Shown: positions 13,970 through 26,705, numbered from the stretch's first letter. The stretch: 64,000 bases of DNA from Citrobacter enshiensis (GCF_029338175.1 NZ_CP119862.1:310001-374000); one strand, 5' to 3'. Notes: a model not told the origin generated them from the letters alone. Translations and numbers: made by a program.

Positions 13970-14180
13970 CATTTATTCCCCTTACGGACAGGTAATGCCC
14001 TTCGGCAATAATTAACCCTCTTAATGTTTAATTAACGTTTTATATGTTAACGATGTGATAATTAATAGTGTCATCCTCACCTGATGAAATTAATTAACAG
14101 ATTCATTCTGCAGACGTTAATTGTTAAACCGTAAATGGATTTGCTTGTCGGGAAGAAAGGGGCGAAACGTTGAGAATCTG

Positions 14181-14227
14181 AGAAAAACGGAATGCTGCTT
14201 CTGGCACGAGAGCCGTGCCAGAAGCAG
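14181..14227 (-). terminator. yhgF terminator, 14-bp perfect stem
   Basis: CTGCTTCTGGCACG / CGTGCCAGAAGCAG with a five-base loop (14195-14227), followed on the yhgF strand by CATTCCGTTTTTCT. The stem is unusually long and perfect for a terminator. Confidence 0.8.
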
Positions 14228-14249
14228 GAAGACGCAAACAAAACCGGCG

Positions 14250-16583
14250 TTAGCGTTTTTTACCCATCGCTGCGGCCAGCGCGTCCATCATGGCGCTGTT
14301 ACCGGAAGGTTGAGCGTCGTGACCGCGCGGTTTCGCCGCTTTTGCCGCCGGGCGATTGCCCTGGGCACGTTCATTGCTGCCACTACTGCGACGGGCGTTA
14401 GTTTCACCTGGCTGTTCGTCCAGACGCATGGTCAGGGCAATACGCTTACGTTGCAGGTCTACTTCCAGCACCTTCACTTTAACGATGTCGCCCGCTTTCA
14501 CCACGGTATGGGGATCTTCAACGAACTTGTTCGACAGGGAAGAGATATGCACCAGACCGTCCTGATGGACGCCGATATCCACAAATGCGCCAAAGTTAGT
14601 CACGTTGGTGACTGCGCCTTCCAGGATCATGCCAGGCAGCAGATCGTTCATGGTCTCCACACCATCGGCAAACTGAGCGGTTTTAAACTCCGGACGCGGG
14701 TCGCGACCCGGTTTTTCCAGCTCTTTGATGATATCGGTGACGGTCGGCACCCCGAAGCGTTCGTCAGTAAAGTCAGACGCTTTCAGGTTACGCAACTCGC
14801 TGCTGTTGCCCATCAGGTCGCGCAATGACTGTTCGGTGGCGGCCAGAATGCGTTCGACGATGGGGTACGCTTCCGGGTGAACGGTGGAAGCATCCAGCGG
14901 GTTATCGCCATGGTTGATACGCAGGAAGCCCGCACACTGTTCAAAGGCTTTTGGCCCCAGACGGCTCACTTTCAGCAACTGTTGGCGGTTCTGGAACTGG
15001 CCGTTCTCATCGCGCCAGCTCACGATATTTTGCGCCATCATCCGGGTCAGACCTGCCACGCGGGTTAACAGCGGCACGGAAGCCGTGTTCAGATCGACGC
15101 CGACGGCGTTTACGCAGTCTTCGACCACGGCGTCCAGTTTACGGGCGAGCTGAGTCTGGCTGACGTCATGCTGGTACTGGCCTACACCGATGGATTTCGG
15201 ATCGATTTTTACCAGTTCGGCCAGCGGATCTTGCAGACGTCGGGCGATAGAAACCGCACCGCGCAGCGAAACGTCGAGGTCCGGGAACTCCAGTGCCGCC
15301 AGTTCGGAAGCCGAGTAAACGGATGCGCCGGCTTCGCTGACAATCACCTTCTGGGCGGTCACTTTCGGGAACTGTTTCTGTACGTCGAGGAAGAAACGCT
15401 CCGTTTCGCGCGATGCGGTGCCGTTGCCGATGGCGACCAGCTCAACGTTGTATTTTTCGCACAGCGCGGCAACCGCGACGGCGGCTTTGGCTGCCTGACC
15501 GGTATGCGGGTAAATGGTGTCGGTGGCGACCAGTTTACCGGTACCGTCAACAACGGCGACCTTCACGCCGGTACGCAGACCCGGATCGAGACCCATGGTG
15601 GCGCGCAGACCGGCAGGCGCTGCCATCAGCAGATCGTGCAGGTTACGGGCGAAGACGTTAATCGCTTCATCCTCCGCGCGCTCGCGCACGGTTCCCATCA
15701 GCTCGGTTTCGAGGTGCATCAGCACTTTAATACGCCATGTCCAGCTCACTACACCTTTGCGCCAGCTGTCCGCCGGGGCGTTGTTCAGGCGCAGGCCGAG
15801 GTGGTCCTGGATAATCTGTTCGCCGTGGCTCTCTTTCGGCGGCTCATCGAACTGCGGATCGGCATTCAGTGAGAGCTGTAATACGCCTTCGTTACGACCG
15901 CGGAACATCGCCAGCGCGCGGTGAGACGGAACGGAGGAGATCGGTTCGTGATGGTCGAAATAGTCGCGGAATTTCGCGCCTTCTTCCTCTTTGCCTGCCA
16001 CTACGGTCGCCACGATGTGGGCGTTTTTCCACAAATAATCACGCACTTTCGCCAGCAGAGCGGCATCTTCGGCAAAACGCTCCATCAGGATGTAACGCGC
16101 TCCGTCGAGCGCTGCTTTGGTGTCAGCCACGCCTTTTTCGGCATCGATATATTTGGCGGCTTCTGTTTCCGGGTCGTTAGACGGGGCGGTCCACAGCAGG
16201 TCGGCCAGCGGCTCAAGGCCTGCTTCGATGGCGATTTGCCCACGGGTACGGCGCTTCGGTTTATAAGGCAGATAGAGATCTTCGAGTTCGGTCTTACTTA
16301 ACGTACCGTTGATGGCATTTGCCAGCTCATCGGTCAGTTTGCCTTGCTCGGAAATAGATTTGAGGATCGACTGACGTCTGTCTTCCAGTTCGCGTAAATA
16401 CCCCAGACGCGTTTCCAGGTTACGCAGTTGCGTATCATCCAGACCGCCGGTGATTTCCTTACGATAACGTGCGATAAACGGCACGGTGTTCCCTTCGTCA
16501 AGCAGGCGAACGGCAGCTTCTACCTGTTCGGCGCGTGCCTGAATTTCGCCCGCAATAATGCGGCAGAAAGAATCATTCATCAT
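14250..16583 (-). CDS. yhgF: YhgF, Tex-family RNA-binding protein
   Basis: 777-residue Tex homologue, close to the 773 of E. coli. Domain order: helical N-terminal region, YqgF/RNase H-like domain ([17 protein letters not shown], near residue 325), helix-hairpin-helix repeats (around 500-560) and an S1 RNA-binding domain ([17 protein letters not shown], near 660), then a basic, disordered tail ending AMGKKR. Tex proteins bind nucleic acid and associate with transcription/translation; the exact role is unsettled. greB is upstream on the same strand across a 97-bp gap containing a hairpin. Confidence 0.96.
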   Translation of the reverse strand: MMNDSFCRIIAGEIQARAEQVEAAVRLLDEGNTVPFIARYRKEITGGLDDTQLRNLETRLGYLRELEDRRQSILKSISEQGKLTDELANAINGTLSKTELEDLYLPYKPKRRTRGQIAIEAGLEPLADLLWTAPSNDPETEAAKYIDAEKGVADTKAALDGARYILMERFAEDAALLAKVRDYLWKNAHIVATVVAGKEEEGAKFRDYFDHHEPISSVPSHRALAMFRGRNEGVLQLSLNADPQFDEPPKESHGEQIIQDHLGLRLNNAPADSWRKGVVSWTWRIKVLMHLETELMGTVRERAEDEAINVFARNLHDLLMAAPAGLRATMGLDPGLRTGVKVAVVDGTGKLVATDTIYPHTGQAAKAAVAVAALCEKYNVELVAIGNGTASRETERFFLDVQKQFPKVTAQKVIVSEAGASVYSASELAALEFPDLDVSLRGAVSIARRLQDPLAELVKIDPKSIGVGQYQHDVSQTQLARKLDAVVEDCVNAVGVDLNTASVPLLTRVAGLTRMMAQNIVSWRDENGQFQNRQQLLKVSRLGPKAFEQCAGFLRINHGDNPLDASTVHPEAYPIVERILAATEQSLRDLMGNSSELRNLKASDFTDERFGVPTVTDIIKELEKPGRDPRPEFKTAQFADGVETMNDLLPGMILEGAVTNVTNFGAFVDIGVHQDGLVHISSLSNKFVEDPHTVVKAGDIVKVKVLEVDLQRKRIALTMRLDEQPGETNARRSSGSNERAQGNRPAAKAAKPRGHDAQPSGNSAMMDALAAAMGKKR

Positions 16584-16631
16584 GGATTGGCTTCATCTAC
16601 TGAGTAAAAATCAGGGAATAGTTATACGGAC

Positions 16632-16653
16632 TGACTGGCAAAAATGCCAGTCA
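16632..16653. other. Perfect hairpin between greB and yhgF
   Basis: TGACTGGCA / TGCCAGTCA nine-bp stem with a four-base A loop, 27 bp past the greB stop. No U-run follows on the greB strand, so it may be an RNA-stabilising or processing structure rather than a terminator. Confidence 0.5.
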
Positions 16654-16680
16654 TCCACAGGGGCTTCGGATTGTTCCTGC

Positions 16681-17154
16681 TCATTTTACGTATTCGATCG
16701 TATTAACGTACCAGCTCGCTTCTCCCGCAGGCGTGTTCACCACGGCGAGATCGCCCACCTCTTTTTTCAACAACGCGCGCGCCATCGGTGAGTCGATAGA
16801 GATGTAATCCTTACGGCCGAAAATTTCATCATAACCGACGATACGGAAGCGACGGGTATCACCGTCGTCATTTTCGATTTCCACCCATGCGCCGAAGAAC
16901 ACTTTGCCTTCCTGCTGCGGGGAGTAGTCGACAATTTTGAGATTTTCCATGCATTTGGTGAGATAACGGACGCGGCGGTCGATCTCACGCAGTCGCTTTT
17001 TATTATACTGGTAGTCGGCATTCTCGCTGCGGTCGCCAAGACTTGCGGCCCAGGTCACTTTTTTGGTGACTTCAGGGCGCTCTTCACGCCAGAGATAATT
17101 TAGCTCTTGTTTGAGTTTTTCGTACCCTTCCCGGGTAATCAGGGGCGTTTTCAT
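16681..17154 (-). CDS. greB: GreB, transcript cleavage factor
   Basis: Rescues backtracked RNA polymerase by stimulating cleavage of the transcript 3' end. 157 residues: N-terminal coiled-coil hairpin (residues about 1-75) bearing acidic tip residues, and a C-terminal globular FKBP-like domain (RFRIVGYDEIFGRKDYISID). Divergent from ompR. Start ATG 17154 (MKTPLITREGY). Confidence 0.97.
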   Translation of the reverse strand: MKTPLITREGYEKLKQELNYLWREERPEVTKKVTWAASLGDRSENADYQYNKKRLREIDRRVRYLTKCMENLKIVDYSPQQEGKVFFGAWVEIENDDGDTRRFRIVGYDEIFGRKDYISIDSPMARALLKKEVGDLAVVNTPAGEASWYVNTIEYVK

Positions 17155-17381
17155 CTTATTGATTTACCTTCGACGCTGTGATTATGCGCACAATTAGTAT
17201 TACGCGACGTAATCAACAGAATAAATAATGTGCCGCAAGTTTCATTGTATACTTAAGCTGCTGTTAAATATGCTTTGTAACAATTTAGCCTGGAATTCAT
17301 ACCAGAATTCACTGGTGACGAACGTGAGCTTTCTTAAGAATACACACTTACAATTGTTGCGAACCTTTGGGAGTACAAACA

Positions 17382-19450
<2,069 letters not shown>

Positions 19451-19465
19451 AAAAGACGTATAAAA

Positions 19466-19495
19466 AAGGGAGGCTAAATGCCTCCCTTCGTTTTT
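19466..19495 (+). terminator. ompR-envZ terminator
   Basis: GGGAGG / CCTCCC stem with a seven-base loop, then TTCGTTTTT, starting 18 bp after the envZ stop. Confidence 0.85.
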
Positions 19496-19502
19496 CTGAA
19501 TA

Positions 19503-19581
19503 GCCTGCTGGCGCTGCGCTTATCAGGCCTACGTTCGTGTTGTTGTAGGCCGGAGAAGGCATTTATGCCGCCATCCGGCAT
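19503..19581. repeat. BIME (two REP units) between envZ and pckA
   Basis: An inverted pair: GCGCTTATCAGGCCTAC on one side and GTAGGCCGG...GCCGCCATCCGGCA on the other, the canonical enterobacterial REP halves separated by a short spacer. Confidence 0.85.
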
Positions 19582-19588
19582 ATTCGAC

Positions 19589-21208
19589 TTACAGCTTCGG
19601 ACCGGCGCTGACCAGCGCTGCGCCTGCTGGGGTATCGGTGTATTTCTCGAAGTTCTCAATGAACAGTTTTGCCAGCGCGGACGCTTTTTCCTGCCACTGT
19701 TCGGGTGAAGCGTAGGTGTTACGTGGATCAAGAATGCGAGTGTCCACGCCCGGCAGTTCGGTAGGGATTGCCAGGTCAAACATCGGCAGACTGAAGGTTT
19801 CCGCGTCGTCCAGAGAACCGTTCAGGATGGCATCGATGATGGCGCGAGTATCTTTGATGGAAATACGTTTGCCGGTACCGTTCCAGCCGGTGTTCACCAA
19901 GTATGCCTGCGCGCCTGAGGCCTGCATACGTTTCACCAGCACTTCTGCGTACTGTGTCGGGTGCAGCGACAGGAATGCTGCGCCGAAGCAGGCGGAGAAG
20001 GTCGGCGTAGGCTCAGTGACGCCGCGCTCAGTCCCTGCCAGCTTAGCGGTAAAGCCAGACAGGAAGTGGTACTGGGTCTGGTTTGCCGTCAGACGGGAAA
20101 CCGGCGGCAGTACGCCGAACGCATCAGCGGTCAGGAAGATAACTTTAGTGGCATGACCCGCTTTGGAGATCGGCTTGACGATGTTATCGATGTGATAGAT
20201 CGGGTAAGAAACGCGGGTGTTCTCGGTTTTGGAACCATCATCAAAATCAATGGTGCCATCGTCGCGAACCGTCACGTTTTCCAGCAGCGCATCACGGCGA
20301 ATTGCGTTATAGATCTCCGGTTCAGCCTCTTTAGACAGCTTGATGGTCTTCGCGTAGCAACCGCCTTCAAAGTTAAACACGCCGTCGTCATCCCAGCCGT
20401 GTTCGTCATCGCCAATCAGACGACGTTTTGGGTCGGTAGAGAGGGTGGTTTTGCCGGTGCCGGAAAGACCAAAGAAGACCGCGACATCGCCTTTCTCGCC
20501 CACGTTGGCGGAGCAGTGCATGGACGCAATGCCTTTCAGCGGCAGCAGGTAGTTCATCACTGAGAACATCCCTTTCTTCATTTCACCGCCGTACCAGGTA
20601 CCGCCAATCAACTGAATGCGTTCGGTCAGGTTGAAAGCCACGAAGTTCTCGGAGTTTAATCCCTGTTCTTTCCACTGCGGGTTGGTGCATTTCGCGCCGT
20701 TCATTACGATAAAGTCAGGTTTGAAGCTGACCAGTTCTTCATCGCTCGGGCGGATGAACATGTTTTTGACGAAGTGAGCTTGCCAGGCAACTTCCGTAAT
20801 AAAGCGTACAGAAAGGCGGGTATCGGCGTTGGCGCCGCAGAAGGCATCAACGATGAACAGACGCTTGCCAGAGAGTTGTTGGGTTACCAGACCTTTCAGG
20901 TGCTGCCAGGTTTCCTGGGTGAGCGGTTTGTTGTCGTTCTTCCCTTTGCCTTTGTCGGACCACCAGAGCGTATCACGCGTGGTGTCATCACGAACAATGT
21001 ACTTATCCTTTGGCGAACGTCCAGTAAAGATACCGGTATCAACAGCAACGGCGCCGAGGTTCGTTAACACGCCACGCTCATAGCCTTCCAGGGAAGGGTC
21101 CAGCTCTTCCTGGTACAGCGTTTCGTAGCTTGGGTTGTAAACGATATCCTGAACGTCATCGATACCATAAGCCTTGAGATCTTGCGGGGTTAAACTGTTA
21201 ACGCGCAT
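19589..21208 (-). CDS. pckA: PckA, phosphoenolpyruvate carboxykinase (ATP)
   Basis: Converts oxaloacetate plus ATP to PEP and CO2 in gluconeogenesis. 539 residues (E. coli 540). The P-loop GLSGTGKTT is near residue 250, preceded by [15 protein letters not shown], and the metal/substrate region [19 protein letters not shown] is intact. Start ATG 21208 ([16 protein letters not shown]). Convergent with envZ. A CRP-like site lies far upstream. Confidence 0.98.
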   Translation of the reverse strand: MRVNSLTPQDLKAYGIDDVQDIVYNPSYETLYQEELDPSLEGYERGVLTNLGAVAVDTGIFTGRSPKDKYIVRDDTTRDTLWWSDKGKGKNDNKPLTQETWQHLKGLVTQQLSGKRLFIVDAFCGANADTRLSVRFITEVAWQAHFVKNMFIRPSDEELVSFKPDFIVMNGAKCTNPQWKEQGLNSENFVAFNLTERIQLIGGTWYGGEMKKGMFSVMNYLLPLKGIASMHCSANVGEKGDVAVFFGLSGTGKTTLSTDPKRRLIGDDEHGWDDDGVFNFEGGCYAKTIKLSKEAEPEIYNAIRRDALLENVTVRDDGTIDFDDGSKTENTRVSYPIYHIDNIVKPISKAGHATKVIFLTADAFGVLPPVSRLTANQTQYHFLSGFTAKLAGTERGVTEPTPTFSACFGAAFLSLHPTQYAEVLVKRMQASGAQAYLVNTGWNGTGKRISIKDTRAIIDAILNGSLDDAETFSLPMFDLAIPTELPGVDTRILDPRNTYASPEQWQEKASALAKLFIENFEKYTDTPAGAALVSAGPKL

Positions 21209-21609
21209 TTCACTGCTCCTTAGCCAATATGTATTGCCTGAAATATTAAGGTTTTTTAGGGTTTGTTTAACGCGACAAGGCTCATAGATTTACGCATCTG
21301 GAAAAAATCACGATTGACTGAAAACGCTGCAACTCCTGTCACGAAGCGGCGATTATTATGGCAGGAAACCCCTTTTTGTTGTGGAAAATGTTCTTAAAAC
21401 GTTAAACAGAAGTGTATTTGGCGGAAATATTGTGACTGTAATCGCATTCATGGAAGAAAATTACGTAACAACAATATTTAAATTATCGATTCACTTCGAA
21501 ATAAAAAGTGAGAGGCAGCGAGGAAAATGTGAGGAATGCCGGGCGGCGTTACCGCATACCCGGTCTTTAAGAGACTTTGTCACGTCGCCATCTGGCGTTT
21601 TATACGTGA
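21209..21609. other. pckA upstream region; no yhgE here
   Basis: 401 bp with no credible gene. It holds the pckA promoter region and a CRP-like site at 21431-21446. In K-12, as I remember, yhgE (a large membrane protein gene) lies between pck and hslO; nothing here looks like a remnant of it. Confidence 0.65.
21431..21446 (-). promoter_or_regulatory. Candidate CRP site for pckA
   Basis: TGTGA-CTGTAA-TCGCA is one base from the CRP palindrome. It lies 223 bp before the pckA start. CRP control of pckA is established in E. coli; whether this is one of its sites is an inference. Confidence 0.5.
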
Positions 21610-22488
21610 TTAATGGACCTGCGGATCGGCTGGAGACGCGTTGTTGCGGATCTCAGTAATGTCCATCGCGTTGAACAGATAGTGGCTGCCGCAATAATCG
21701 CAGTGCATATCGATCTCGCCTTCTTCAGAAATGATGCTGTCGACTTCTTCATCCGGCAGTGTTCTCAGCGCGCCCGCACAACGCTCACGCGAACAGGTGC
21801 ATTTAAACTCAACGTCCTGCGGATCGTAGAGCGTGACCTCTTCTTCGTGATACAGACGCCACAGTACATCGGTCGCAGGCAGCGTCAACAGCTCTTCAGT
21901 TTTGATGGTTTCCGTCAGCGCCGCCAGGTGATCAAAATCATCTGTCTGGGCGTTCTGGGCAGGCATCACCTGCAACAGCATACCGCCTGCCGCCGGTTTA
22001 CCCTCGATGTCGCCCGCGCGAATAAACAGGCGTGTAGGTAACTGCTCAGAGCGCTGGAAATAGTCTTCCAGGCATGCCGCCAGCGTGTCGCCTTCCAGAC
22101 CAACCACGCCCTGGTAGCGTTCACCTTCTTCTGGCGTGATGGTGATGACCAGATAACCGTTGCCGACCAGCGCTTTCAGATCAGCATTTTCAGGAATGTC
22201 ACCCTGAACGCGGGCGACGCCACGCATCTGTTGGTTGTTGTTTCCGTTGATCACCGCCAGGCTCATCGGGCCGTCACCCTGCAGTTGCACGGTAATATCA
22301 CCCGCAAATTTCAGCGTTGCGGTGAGCAGGCTGGTCGCAACCAGCAGTTCGGCCAGCACGGTTTTCACCGGCTGCGGATAACTATGATTCTCGAGGATCT
22401 GTTGCAGGGTTTCCGATACGGTCACCAGCTCGCCGCGTACGGCAAAGTTTTCAAACAGATAACGGTGTAATTGGTCGTGTTGCGGCAT
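21610..22488 (-). CDS. hslO: HslO (Hsp33), redox-regulated holdase chaperone
   Basis: Becomes an active holdase on oxidation or bleach stress. 292 residues from the second of two in-frame ATGs (22488, [10 protein letters not shown]); the first ATG at 22494 sits directly against the AGAGAG Shine-Dalgarno and is too close. The C-terminal zinc redox switch shows CTCSRERC and CDYCG. hslR is immediately upstream (18-24 bp), consistent with one heat-shock operon with yrfG and hslR. Confidence 0.97.
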   Translation of the reverse strand: MPQHDQLHRYLFENFAVRGELVTVSETLQQILENHSYPQPVKTVLAELLVATSLLTATLKFAGDITVQLQGDGPMSLAVINGNNNQQMRGVARVQGDIPENADLKALVGNGYLVITITPEEGERYQGVVGLEGDTLAACLEDYFQRSEQLPTRLFIRAGDIEGKPAAGGMLLQVMPAQNAQTDDFDHLAALTETIKTEELLTLPATDVLWRLYHEEEVTLYDPQDVEFKCTCSRERCAGALRTLPDEEVDSIISEEGEIDMHCDYCGSHYLFNAMDITEIRNNASPADPQVH

Positions 22489-22512
22489 AATCATCTCTCT
22501 TGCAGGTGACAG

Positions 22513-22914
22513 TCACTCACTGTCGCCGTGTTTAAATCGTAACAGGTCGCGGCGTTCTTTTTTATCCGGGCGCCTGTCCGGGTGCGGCATGGTCAACGCA
22601 TTAAGCTTACGCGCCAGCGCGACTTTTTCGCGTTTTTCTACGCTTTCTGCCGTCTCTTCATACAGTGCGACGGCTTCGCTTGCCGGGCGGCGTTGCTCGG
22701 TAATCGCTTTGATGATGACCGTGCGCGCGTCATTACCCTGGCGCAGCGTCAGGGTGGCGTTCAGCTCGACAATTTTACTCGGCTTACTGCGCTGCCCGTT
22801 ATAGTGCACTTTACCGCCTTCCACCATTTCACGCGCGATGGCGCGGGTTTTATAAAAACGGGCAGCCCACAGCCATTTATCCAGCCTGACCTCAACAGAG
22901 GGTTTCTCTTTCAT
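22513..22914 (-). CDS. hslR: HslR (Hsp15), S4-domain ribosome rescue protein
   Basis: Binds 50S subunits that carry stalled nascent chain-tRNA after translation is aborted, helping recycling in heat shock. 133 residues: N-terminal S4 RNA-binding domain (VRLDKWLWAARFYKTRAIAREMVEGGKV) and a basic C-terminal tail (RRPDKKERRDLLRFK). yrfG is 10 bp upstream. Confidence 0.97.
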   Translation of the reverse strand: MKEKPSVEVRLDKWLWAARFYKTRAIAREMVEGGKVHYNGQRSKPSKIVELNATLTLRQGNDARTVIIKAITEQRRPASEAVALYEETAESVEKREKVALARKLNALTMPHPDRRPDKKERRDLLRFKHGDSE

Positions 22915-22924
22915 GGCGACTCCT

Positions 22925-23593
22925 TCACATCAGCGAGGGGATCAATCGGCGGTAGTCATTCAGTGACGGATGGCGAGCATACTGCTTTTCCGCGATGCCG
23001 GAGTCGGGATTGGTCACGCCGAGGCAGTAACGAATGCCAAATTGGGCGGCGGCGTCGAGAATCGGCTCGCTGTCATCGATAAACAACGTTTTCTCCGCGT
23101 TCATTCCCGTCTCTTCAGCCACAGCGTGCCATAACCGCTGATCCTCTTTGGGATAACCAAATGTGTGGGTAGAAAGTAATAAATCAAGGTGTGAGTCCAG
23201 ACCGGTATGCTCCAGCTTCACCGCCAGGTTGTGTGGGTGCGCATTGGTGAGCAAAATACGGCGTTTACCGTTCGCTTTTAACGCATCCAAAAACGGAACG
23301 GTATCATCGCGCAGAACGGCGCGCGGCCCCTGTTCCGTCGTCATGGCGCAGATATCCAGCCCCAGCCGTTCGCTCCAGTAATCCAGGCAGTACCAGTTTA
23401 ACGTATGCTGTACGTCTTGATACTGCTGGCGAATATATTCCTGGGCTTCTTGTGGAGAGATACCGTGCTGCGCGCCGTAGGTTTCCGGCACCAGTTTTTG
23501 CCAGAAATAGTTATCGAACGCGAGATCAAGCAGCGTGCCGTCCATATCCAACAAAACGGTGTCCACGTCCTGCCAGGCGATATCAATGTGCAT
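22925..23593 (-). CDS. yrfG: YrfG, HAD-family GMP/IMP nucleotidase
   Basis: Haloacid-dehalogenase phosphatase; the E. coli protein dephosphorylates purine nucleotides GMP and IMP. 222 residues with HAD motif I LLDMDGTLLD near residue 14, motif II LLTNAH and motif IV FIDDSEPILDAAA. Start ATG 23593 (MHIDIAWQDVD). Lies between igaA and hslR on the same strand. Confidence 0.94.
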   Translation of the reverse strand: MHIDIAWQDVDTVLLDMDGTLLDLAFDNYFWQKLVPETYGAQHGISPQEAQEYIRQQYQDVQHTLNWYCLDYWSERLGLDICAMTTEQGPRAVLRDDTVPFLDALKANGKRRILLTNAHPHNLAVKLEHTGLDSHLDLLLSTHTFGYPKEDQRLWHAVAEETGMNAEKTLFIDDSEPILDAAAQFGIRYCLGVTNPDSGIAEKQYARHPSLNDYRRLIPSLM

Positions 23594-23658
23594 AGGTTCT
23601 CTCCTGAGTGAAGCAATTTGCGCGACAGGGTAGCATACCCTGCCGCACGGGCGTGTTA

Positions 23659-25791
23659 TCAGATGAGGCTTTCAGGGGAAGCGATCAGTTTCGGATTCAG
23701 ACAGCTTTCGTAGTATTCCTGAATTTCGGTCATGCGGGTGCGATGACGCTGATAGCGTCTGAACGCCTGTATGCCGTTGTATATCGCGCTGCCCAGCATG
23801 ACCAGCATTAGCAGCGTCGTACCGAGGTAGCGCCACAGGCCTGAACGGTCTGGAATACGGTGCAGGCTGATGTGCTGCGTTCCGTTGGCGTCGGTATAAA
23901 TACTGGTGACAATCCCTTCAGCGCTAAACGGCGTTTGCATGAGCGTTTGGGCCAGCCGCTGGAAGGCACCCCATTGCTCCTGAGCCGGGTGGTCATACAG
24001 TGAAACGGCGGGGTAAGTCTGGTCGACCAGATCGCTGCCTTCGTCACTGATAATCAGGAATCCCCCCGGCGCGGGGCTGTTTAGCGACTGGGCAGCACGC
24101 GCGGTTTCACGCGAAATAAACGGCGCTGTCGAAGTGGTCACCAGATTATCCAGCGACTCCGCGCTGACGGGGCGCAACAGAACATTGACGCCATTGAGCT
24201 TACCGGCGTTGGCGCGTTTAACCAGCGCATTCCAGTCTTTGCTATTGCCGAGGTTCACCAGCGCATTTTTAAGGCGTACGCACTCATCTTCGGCGGAGCA
24301 CAGGTCAGCCGTTTTCAGCACGATGTCGCCGAAGTCATCCAATAATACCATGCCAGATTTTTGAATCGCCGAGCGTAACGAGGCGCTGACTCGCGAATCA
24401 TCTTCGGGTTTGGGGTGCAATTGTCGGCTGACGGCTTGGCTTAGCGCCGTCGCTTTATTGACGAGCTCGGACTCTGGCAGCGGCAGGGCCTTGGCGTCAT
24501 TCCAGATAATTTGCGAGCAATCAAAGGGCATGAACGGGGAACCCGGCTGCGCGGTCCAGCTTCCGGGCGTATGGATATTACACATGCCTTTACCGCTCAG
24601 ATGCAGGGTATCACCAACGCGAACTCCGGCCTCTTCGAGCTTTTTCACGCTGGTGGCTTCAATGGTTTGGGCGCCTTTCATCCACGACAGCGTGAATTTG
24701 ATGGGCATATCCAGCGGGATCCAGAACAGCAGCATCAGCAGCACCAGCAGGGAACCTCCGGAGATGACCATACTGCGCAACCAGTGCTGTAGCGGGAAGT
24801 TTTTGACTTCGTCATGCAGGGATAAAAAGCGGCCCTGGCGTACAACGTGGCGATCCAGATAGATATCAATATCGGTTTGCTGACCGAGATCCTGCGCGAT
24901 GTAAGGCTGCCAGTGAGCCGGGTAAATCAGGTCAATGATCCCCAGCGAGATGTTGTTGATTTGCTCCTGGTTGTTTTCACCGAATAACCCCCAGCGACGC
25001 GGGGTGCCTCTCAGGCAGTGGATTTCCCGTAACGCGGTTTTCGATGGCGGCGCAAGCAATCCCCAGAGGCCCGCGGCCGACAACAAAATAGCCCCACCGG
25101 CCATCCAGGGAACAAAAACATCTGGCGTTATCAGGCAGAAGAAAAACAACAGGAAAGAGGTGACAATCAGCAACGCCTCACGAAGACCCGCAGGCCGGCT
25201 CAACGCATATTCTTCATGCGTTTCCTGGCGAATGTTCAGCAGTTCAATTTGTTCACTCTCTTCGCCGCGGATCGATGCCTGAGTGGAAGCGGTGTGCTGC
25301 AATGCGTAGCCACGCGTCTCCTGCATGTATTCCTGCAGCGTGTGACCGTTCAGTGAGATAACCAAAGGCAGTTTATCGGTATGGATCAGTTCAACGTTAT
25401 TTTCGTCATTGATGTACTGTTCCCAGAAAGGCGGCAGATGGACCTCAAGCGAGTCGAGATAATATCGCCACTTATTGGGATCGTCGGTGGTAATGCCGTA
25501 ACGCGTAATCGAATGCGTCAGAATGATAACGTTGTTGCTCTCAGCATTCAGTGTGAGTGACACAGGCGCGGCGCTGGCGCCTGTGGGTCCTGGCACTTGT
25601 TGGATTTGGCTGAGATTGTCGAGATAGTTCTCAACGGCGCTGCGCTCTTCGGGCGTCAGCTTACGCGTGGCGGCCTCCGGGAAGGCGTTGATCCAGGGCA
25701 GGCTTCGCCGCCTGGCGCGTGTCCTGAGTAGCCATCCTGCCAGTAGACAGCAGGCCAGCAAAGCAGCTAAAAAAATCAAAATGGTGCTCAT
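23659..25791 (-). CDS. igaA: IgaA, inner-membrane inhibitor of the Rcs phosphorelay
   Basis: Represses Rcs envelope-stress signalling through contact with RcsD in the membrane; essential in many Enterobacteriaceae when Rcs is intact. 710 residues. First membrane span at residues 3-20, a pair near 205-245, one near 340-360 and a last near 655-675, with a large periplasmic part between the fourth and fifth containing four Cys (GMCNIHT, PFDCSQ, DLCSAEDECV). No damage. Confidence 0.95.
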   Translation of the reverse strand: MSTILIFLAALLACCLLAGWLLRTRARRRSLPWINAFPEAATRKLTPEERSAVENYLDNLSQIQQVPGPTGASAAPVSLTLNAESNNVIILTHSITRYGITTDDPNKWRYYLDSLEVHLPPFWEQYINDENNVELIHTDKLPLVISLNGHTLQEYMQETRGYALQHTASTQASIRGEESEQIELLNIRQETHEEYALSRPAGLREALLIVTSFLLFFFCLITPDVFVPWMAGGAILLSAAGLWGLLAPPSKTALREIHCLRGTPRRWGLFGENNQEQINNISLGIIDLIYPAHWQPYIAQDLGQQTDIDIYLDRHVVRQGRFLSLHDEVKNFPLQHWLRSMVISGGSLLVLLMLLFWIPLDMPIKFTLSWMKGAQTIEATSVKKLEEAGVRVGDTLHLSGKGMCNIHTPGSWTAQPGSPFMPFDCSQIIWNDAKALPLPESELVNKATALSQAVSRQLHPKPEDDSRVSASLRSAIQKSGMVLLDDFGDIVLKTADLCSAEDECVRLKNALVNLGNSKDWNALVKRANAGKLNGVNVLLRPVSAESLDNLVTTSTAPFISRETARAAQSLNSPAPGGFLIISDEGSDLVDQTYPAVSLYDHPAQEQWGAFQRLAQTLMQTPFSAEGIVTSIYTDANGTQHISLHRIPDRSGLWRYLGTTLLMLVMLGSAIYNGIQAFRRYQRHRTRMTEIQEYYESCLNPKLIASPESLI

Positions 25792-26113
25792 GCTTTCCCC
25801 ATCTTACTAAGTCTGTCAGGCGTGGTCAGTCGCACCCTGTCCAATAAACGTGATTTTGTGGTTGGCTATCGGCAAGTGTGGAGTTGAACTTGAGCATTTT
25901 TAAGCGCATCCCATTGAATGCAAATCATAGCAAAACCACCAAATGCGGAATATCAGCAAATTCCTGGAGTTATTTCAACCTATTGACTTTTAATTTGAAA
26001 TAAGAATTAATTTTAAGTGCGTTGCATAAATGTAAATAAATGGCAATTCACATTGCCGAAACCGTGCTGCATATCGCACAATGGCGTCAGATTTCACTGC
26101 AAAGACTCTCACG
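25792..26113. other. igaA-nudE divergent intergenic region (no gene)
   Basis: 322 bp, AT-rich. TTGACT at 25983-25988 with ATTAAT 17 bp on is a weak candidate promoter facing nudE. Nothing else stands out. Confidence 0.45.
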
Positions 26114-26674
26114 ATGAGCAAATCATTACAAAAACCCACCATTTTGAAAGTAGAAACTGTCGCACAATCGCGCCTGTTCAACGTTGAAAGCGTGGACCTT
26201 GAGTTCAGCAATGGTGTGCGACGTGTCTATGAGCGTATGCGTCCGTCCACCCGCGAAGCGGTAATGATTGTACCTATCGTTGATGATCACCTGATTCTGA
26301 TCCGTGAATATGCGGTGGGAACGGAGTCCTACGAACTGGGTTTTTCCAAAGGGCTTATCGATCCCGGAGAGAGTGTGTTTGAGGCCGCGAACCGCGAATT
26401 AAAAGAAGAGGTTGGCTTTGGTGCGCAGGATCTGACGTTTTTAAAGAAACTGAGTATGGCGCCTTCCTACTTTTCAAGCAAAATGAACATCGTGGTGGCT
26501 GAAGGCCTCTATCCGGAATCGCTGGAAGGCGATGAGCCTGAACCGCTGCCGCAGGTGCGCTGGCCGCTGGCGCATTTGATGGACCTGCTGGAAGAGCCGG
26601 ATTTTAATGAGGCGCGTAACGTGAGCGCTCTGTTTCTGGTGCGCGAGTGGCTGAAAGAGCAGGGACGACTGTAG
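26114..26674 (+). CDS. nudE: NudE, ADP-compounds Nudix hydrolase
   Basis: Hydrolyses ADP-ribose, Ap3A and NADH. 186 residues from ATG 26114 (MSKSLQKPTILK), matching the E. coli start; an in-frame upstream ATG at 26081 would add eleven residues with no support. The Nudix box is complete: GLIDPGESVFEAANREL followed by KEEVGF. Divergent from igaA, convergent with mrcA, with a shared terminator. Confidence 0.95.
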   Translation: MSKSLQKPTILKVETVAQSRLFNVESVDLEFSNGVRRVYERMRPSTREAVMIVPIVDDHLILIREYAVGTESYELGFSKGLIDPGESVFEAANRELKEEVGFGAQDLTFLKKLSMAPSYFSSKMNIVVAEGLYPESLEGDEPEPLPQVRWPLAHLMDLLEEPDFNEARNVSALFLVREWLKEQGRL

Positions 26675-26705
26675 GTCGTCACCCGGCAGAACAACGCAGT
26701 AAAAA

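Larger units (their letters stand above)
13762..14249. other. feo control region and yhgF 3' flank (no gene)
   Basis: 488 bp, very AT-rich in the middle, with several TTAATTAA-like words. It contains the Fur and FNR sites for feoA and, next to yhgF, a strong terminator hairpin. No coding frame looks real. Confidence 0.75.

Noticed and set aside
14020-14100. AT-rich TTAATTAA-like words as an origin, attachment site or repeat array
   Set aside because: No regular spacing or flanking gene supports this; it is consistent with an AT-rich promoter region.
19503-19581. Palindromic sequences at 19.5, 49.6 and 61.1 kb as CRISPR or insertion-sequence ends
   Set aside because: They match REP units, have no regular spacers, no cas genes and no transposase.
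21381-21659. 92-codon plus-strand frame in the pckA-hslO gap
   Set aside because: Runs into hslO antisense, contains the CRP-like site, and has no ribosome site or known domain; not a yhgE remnant.
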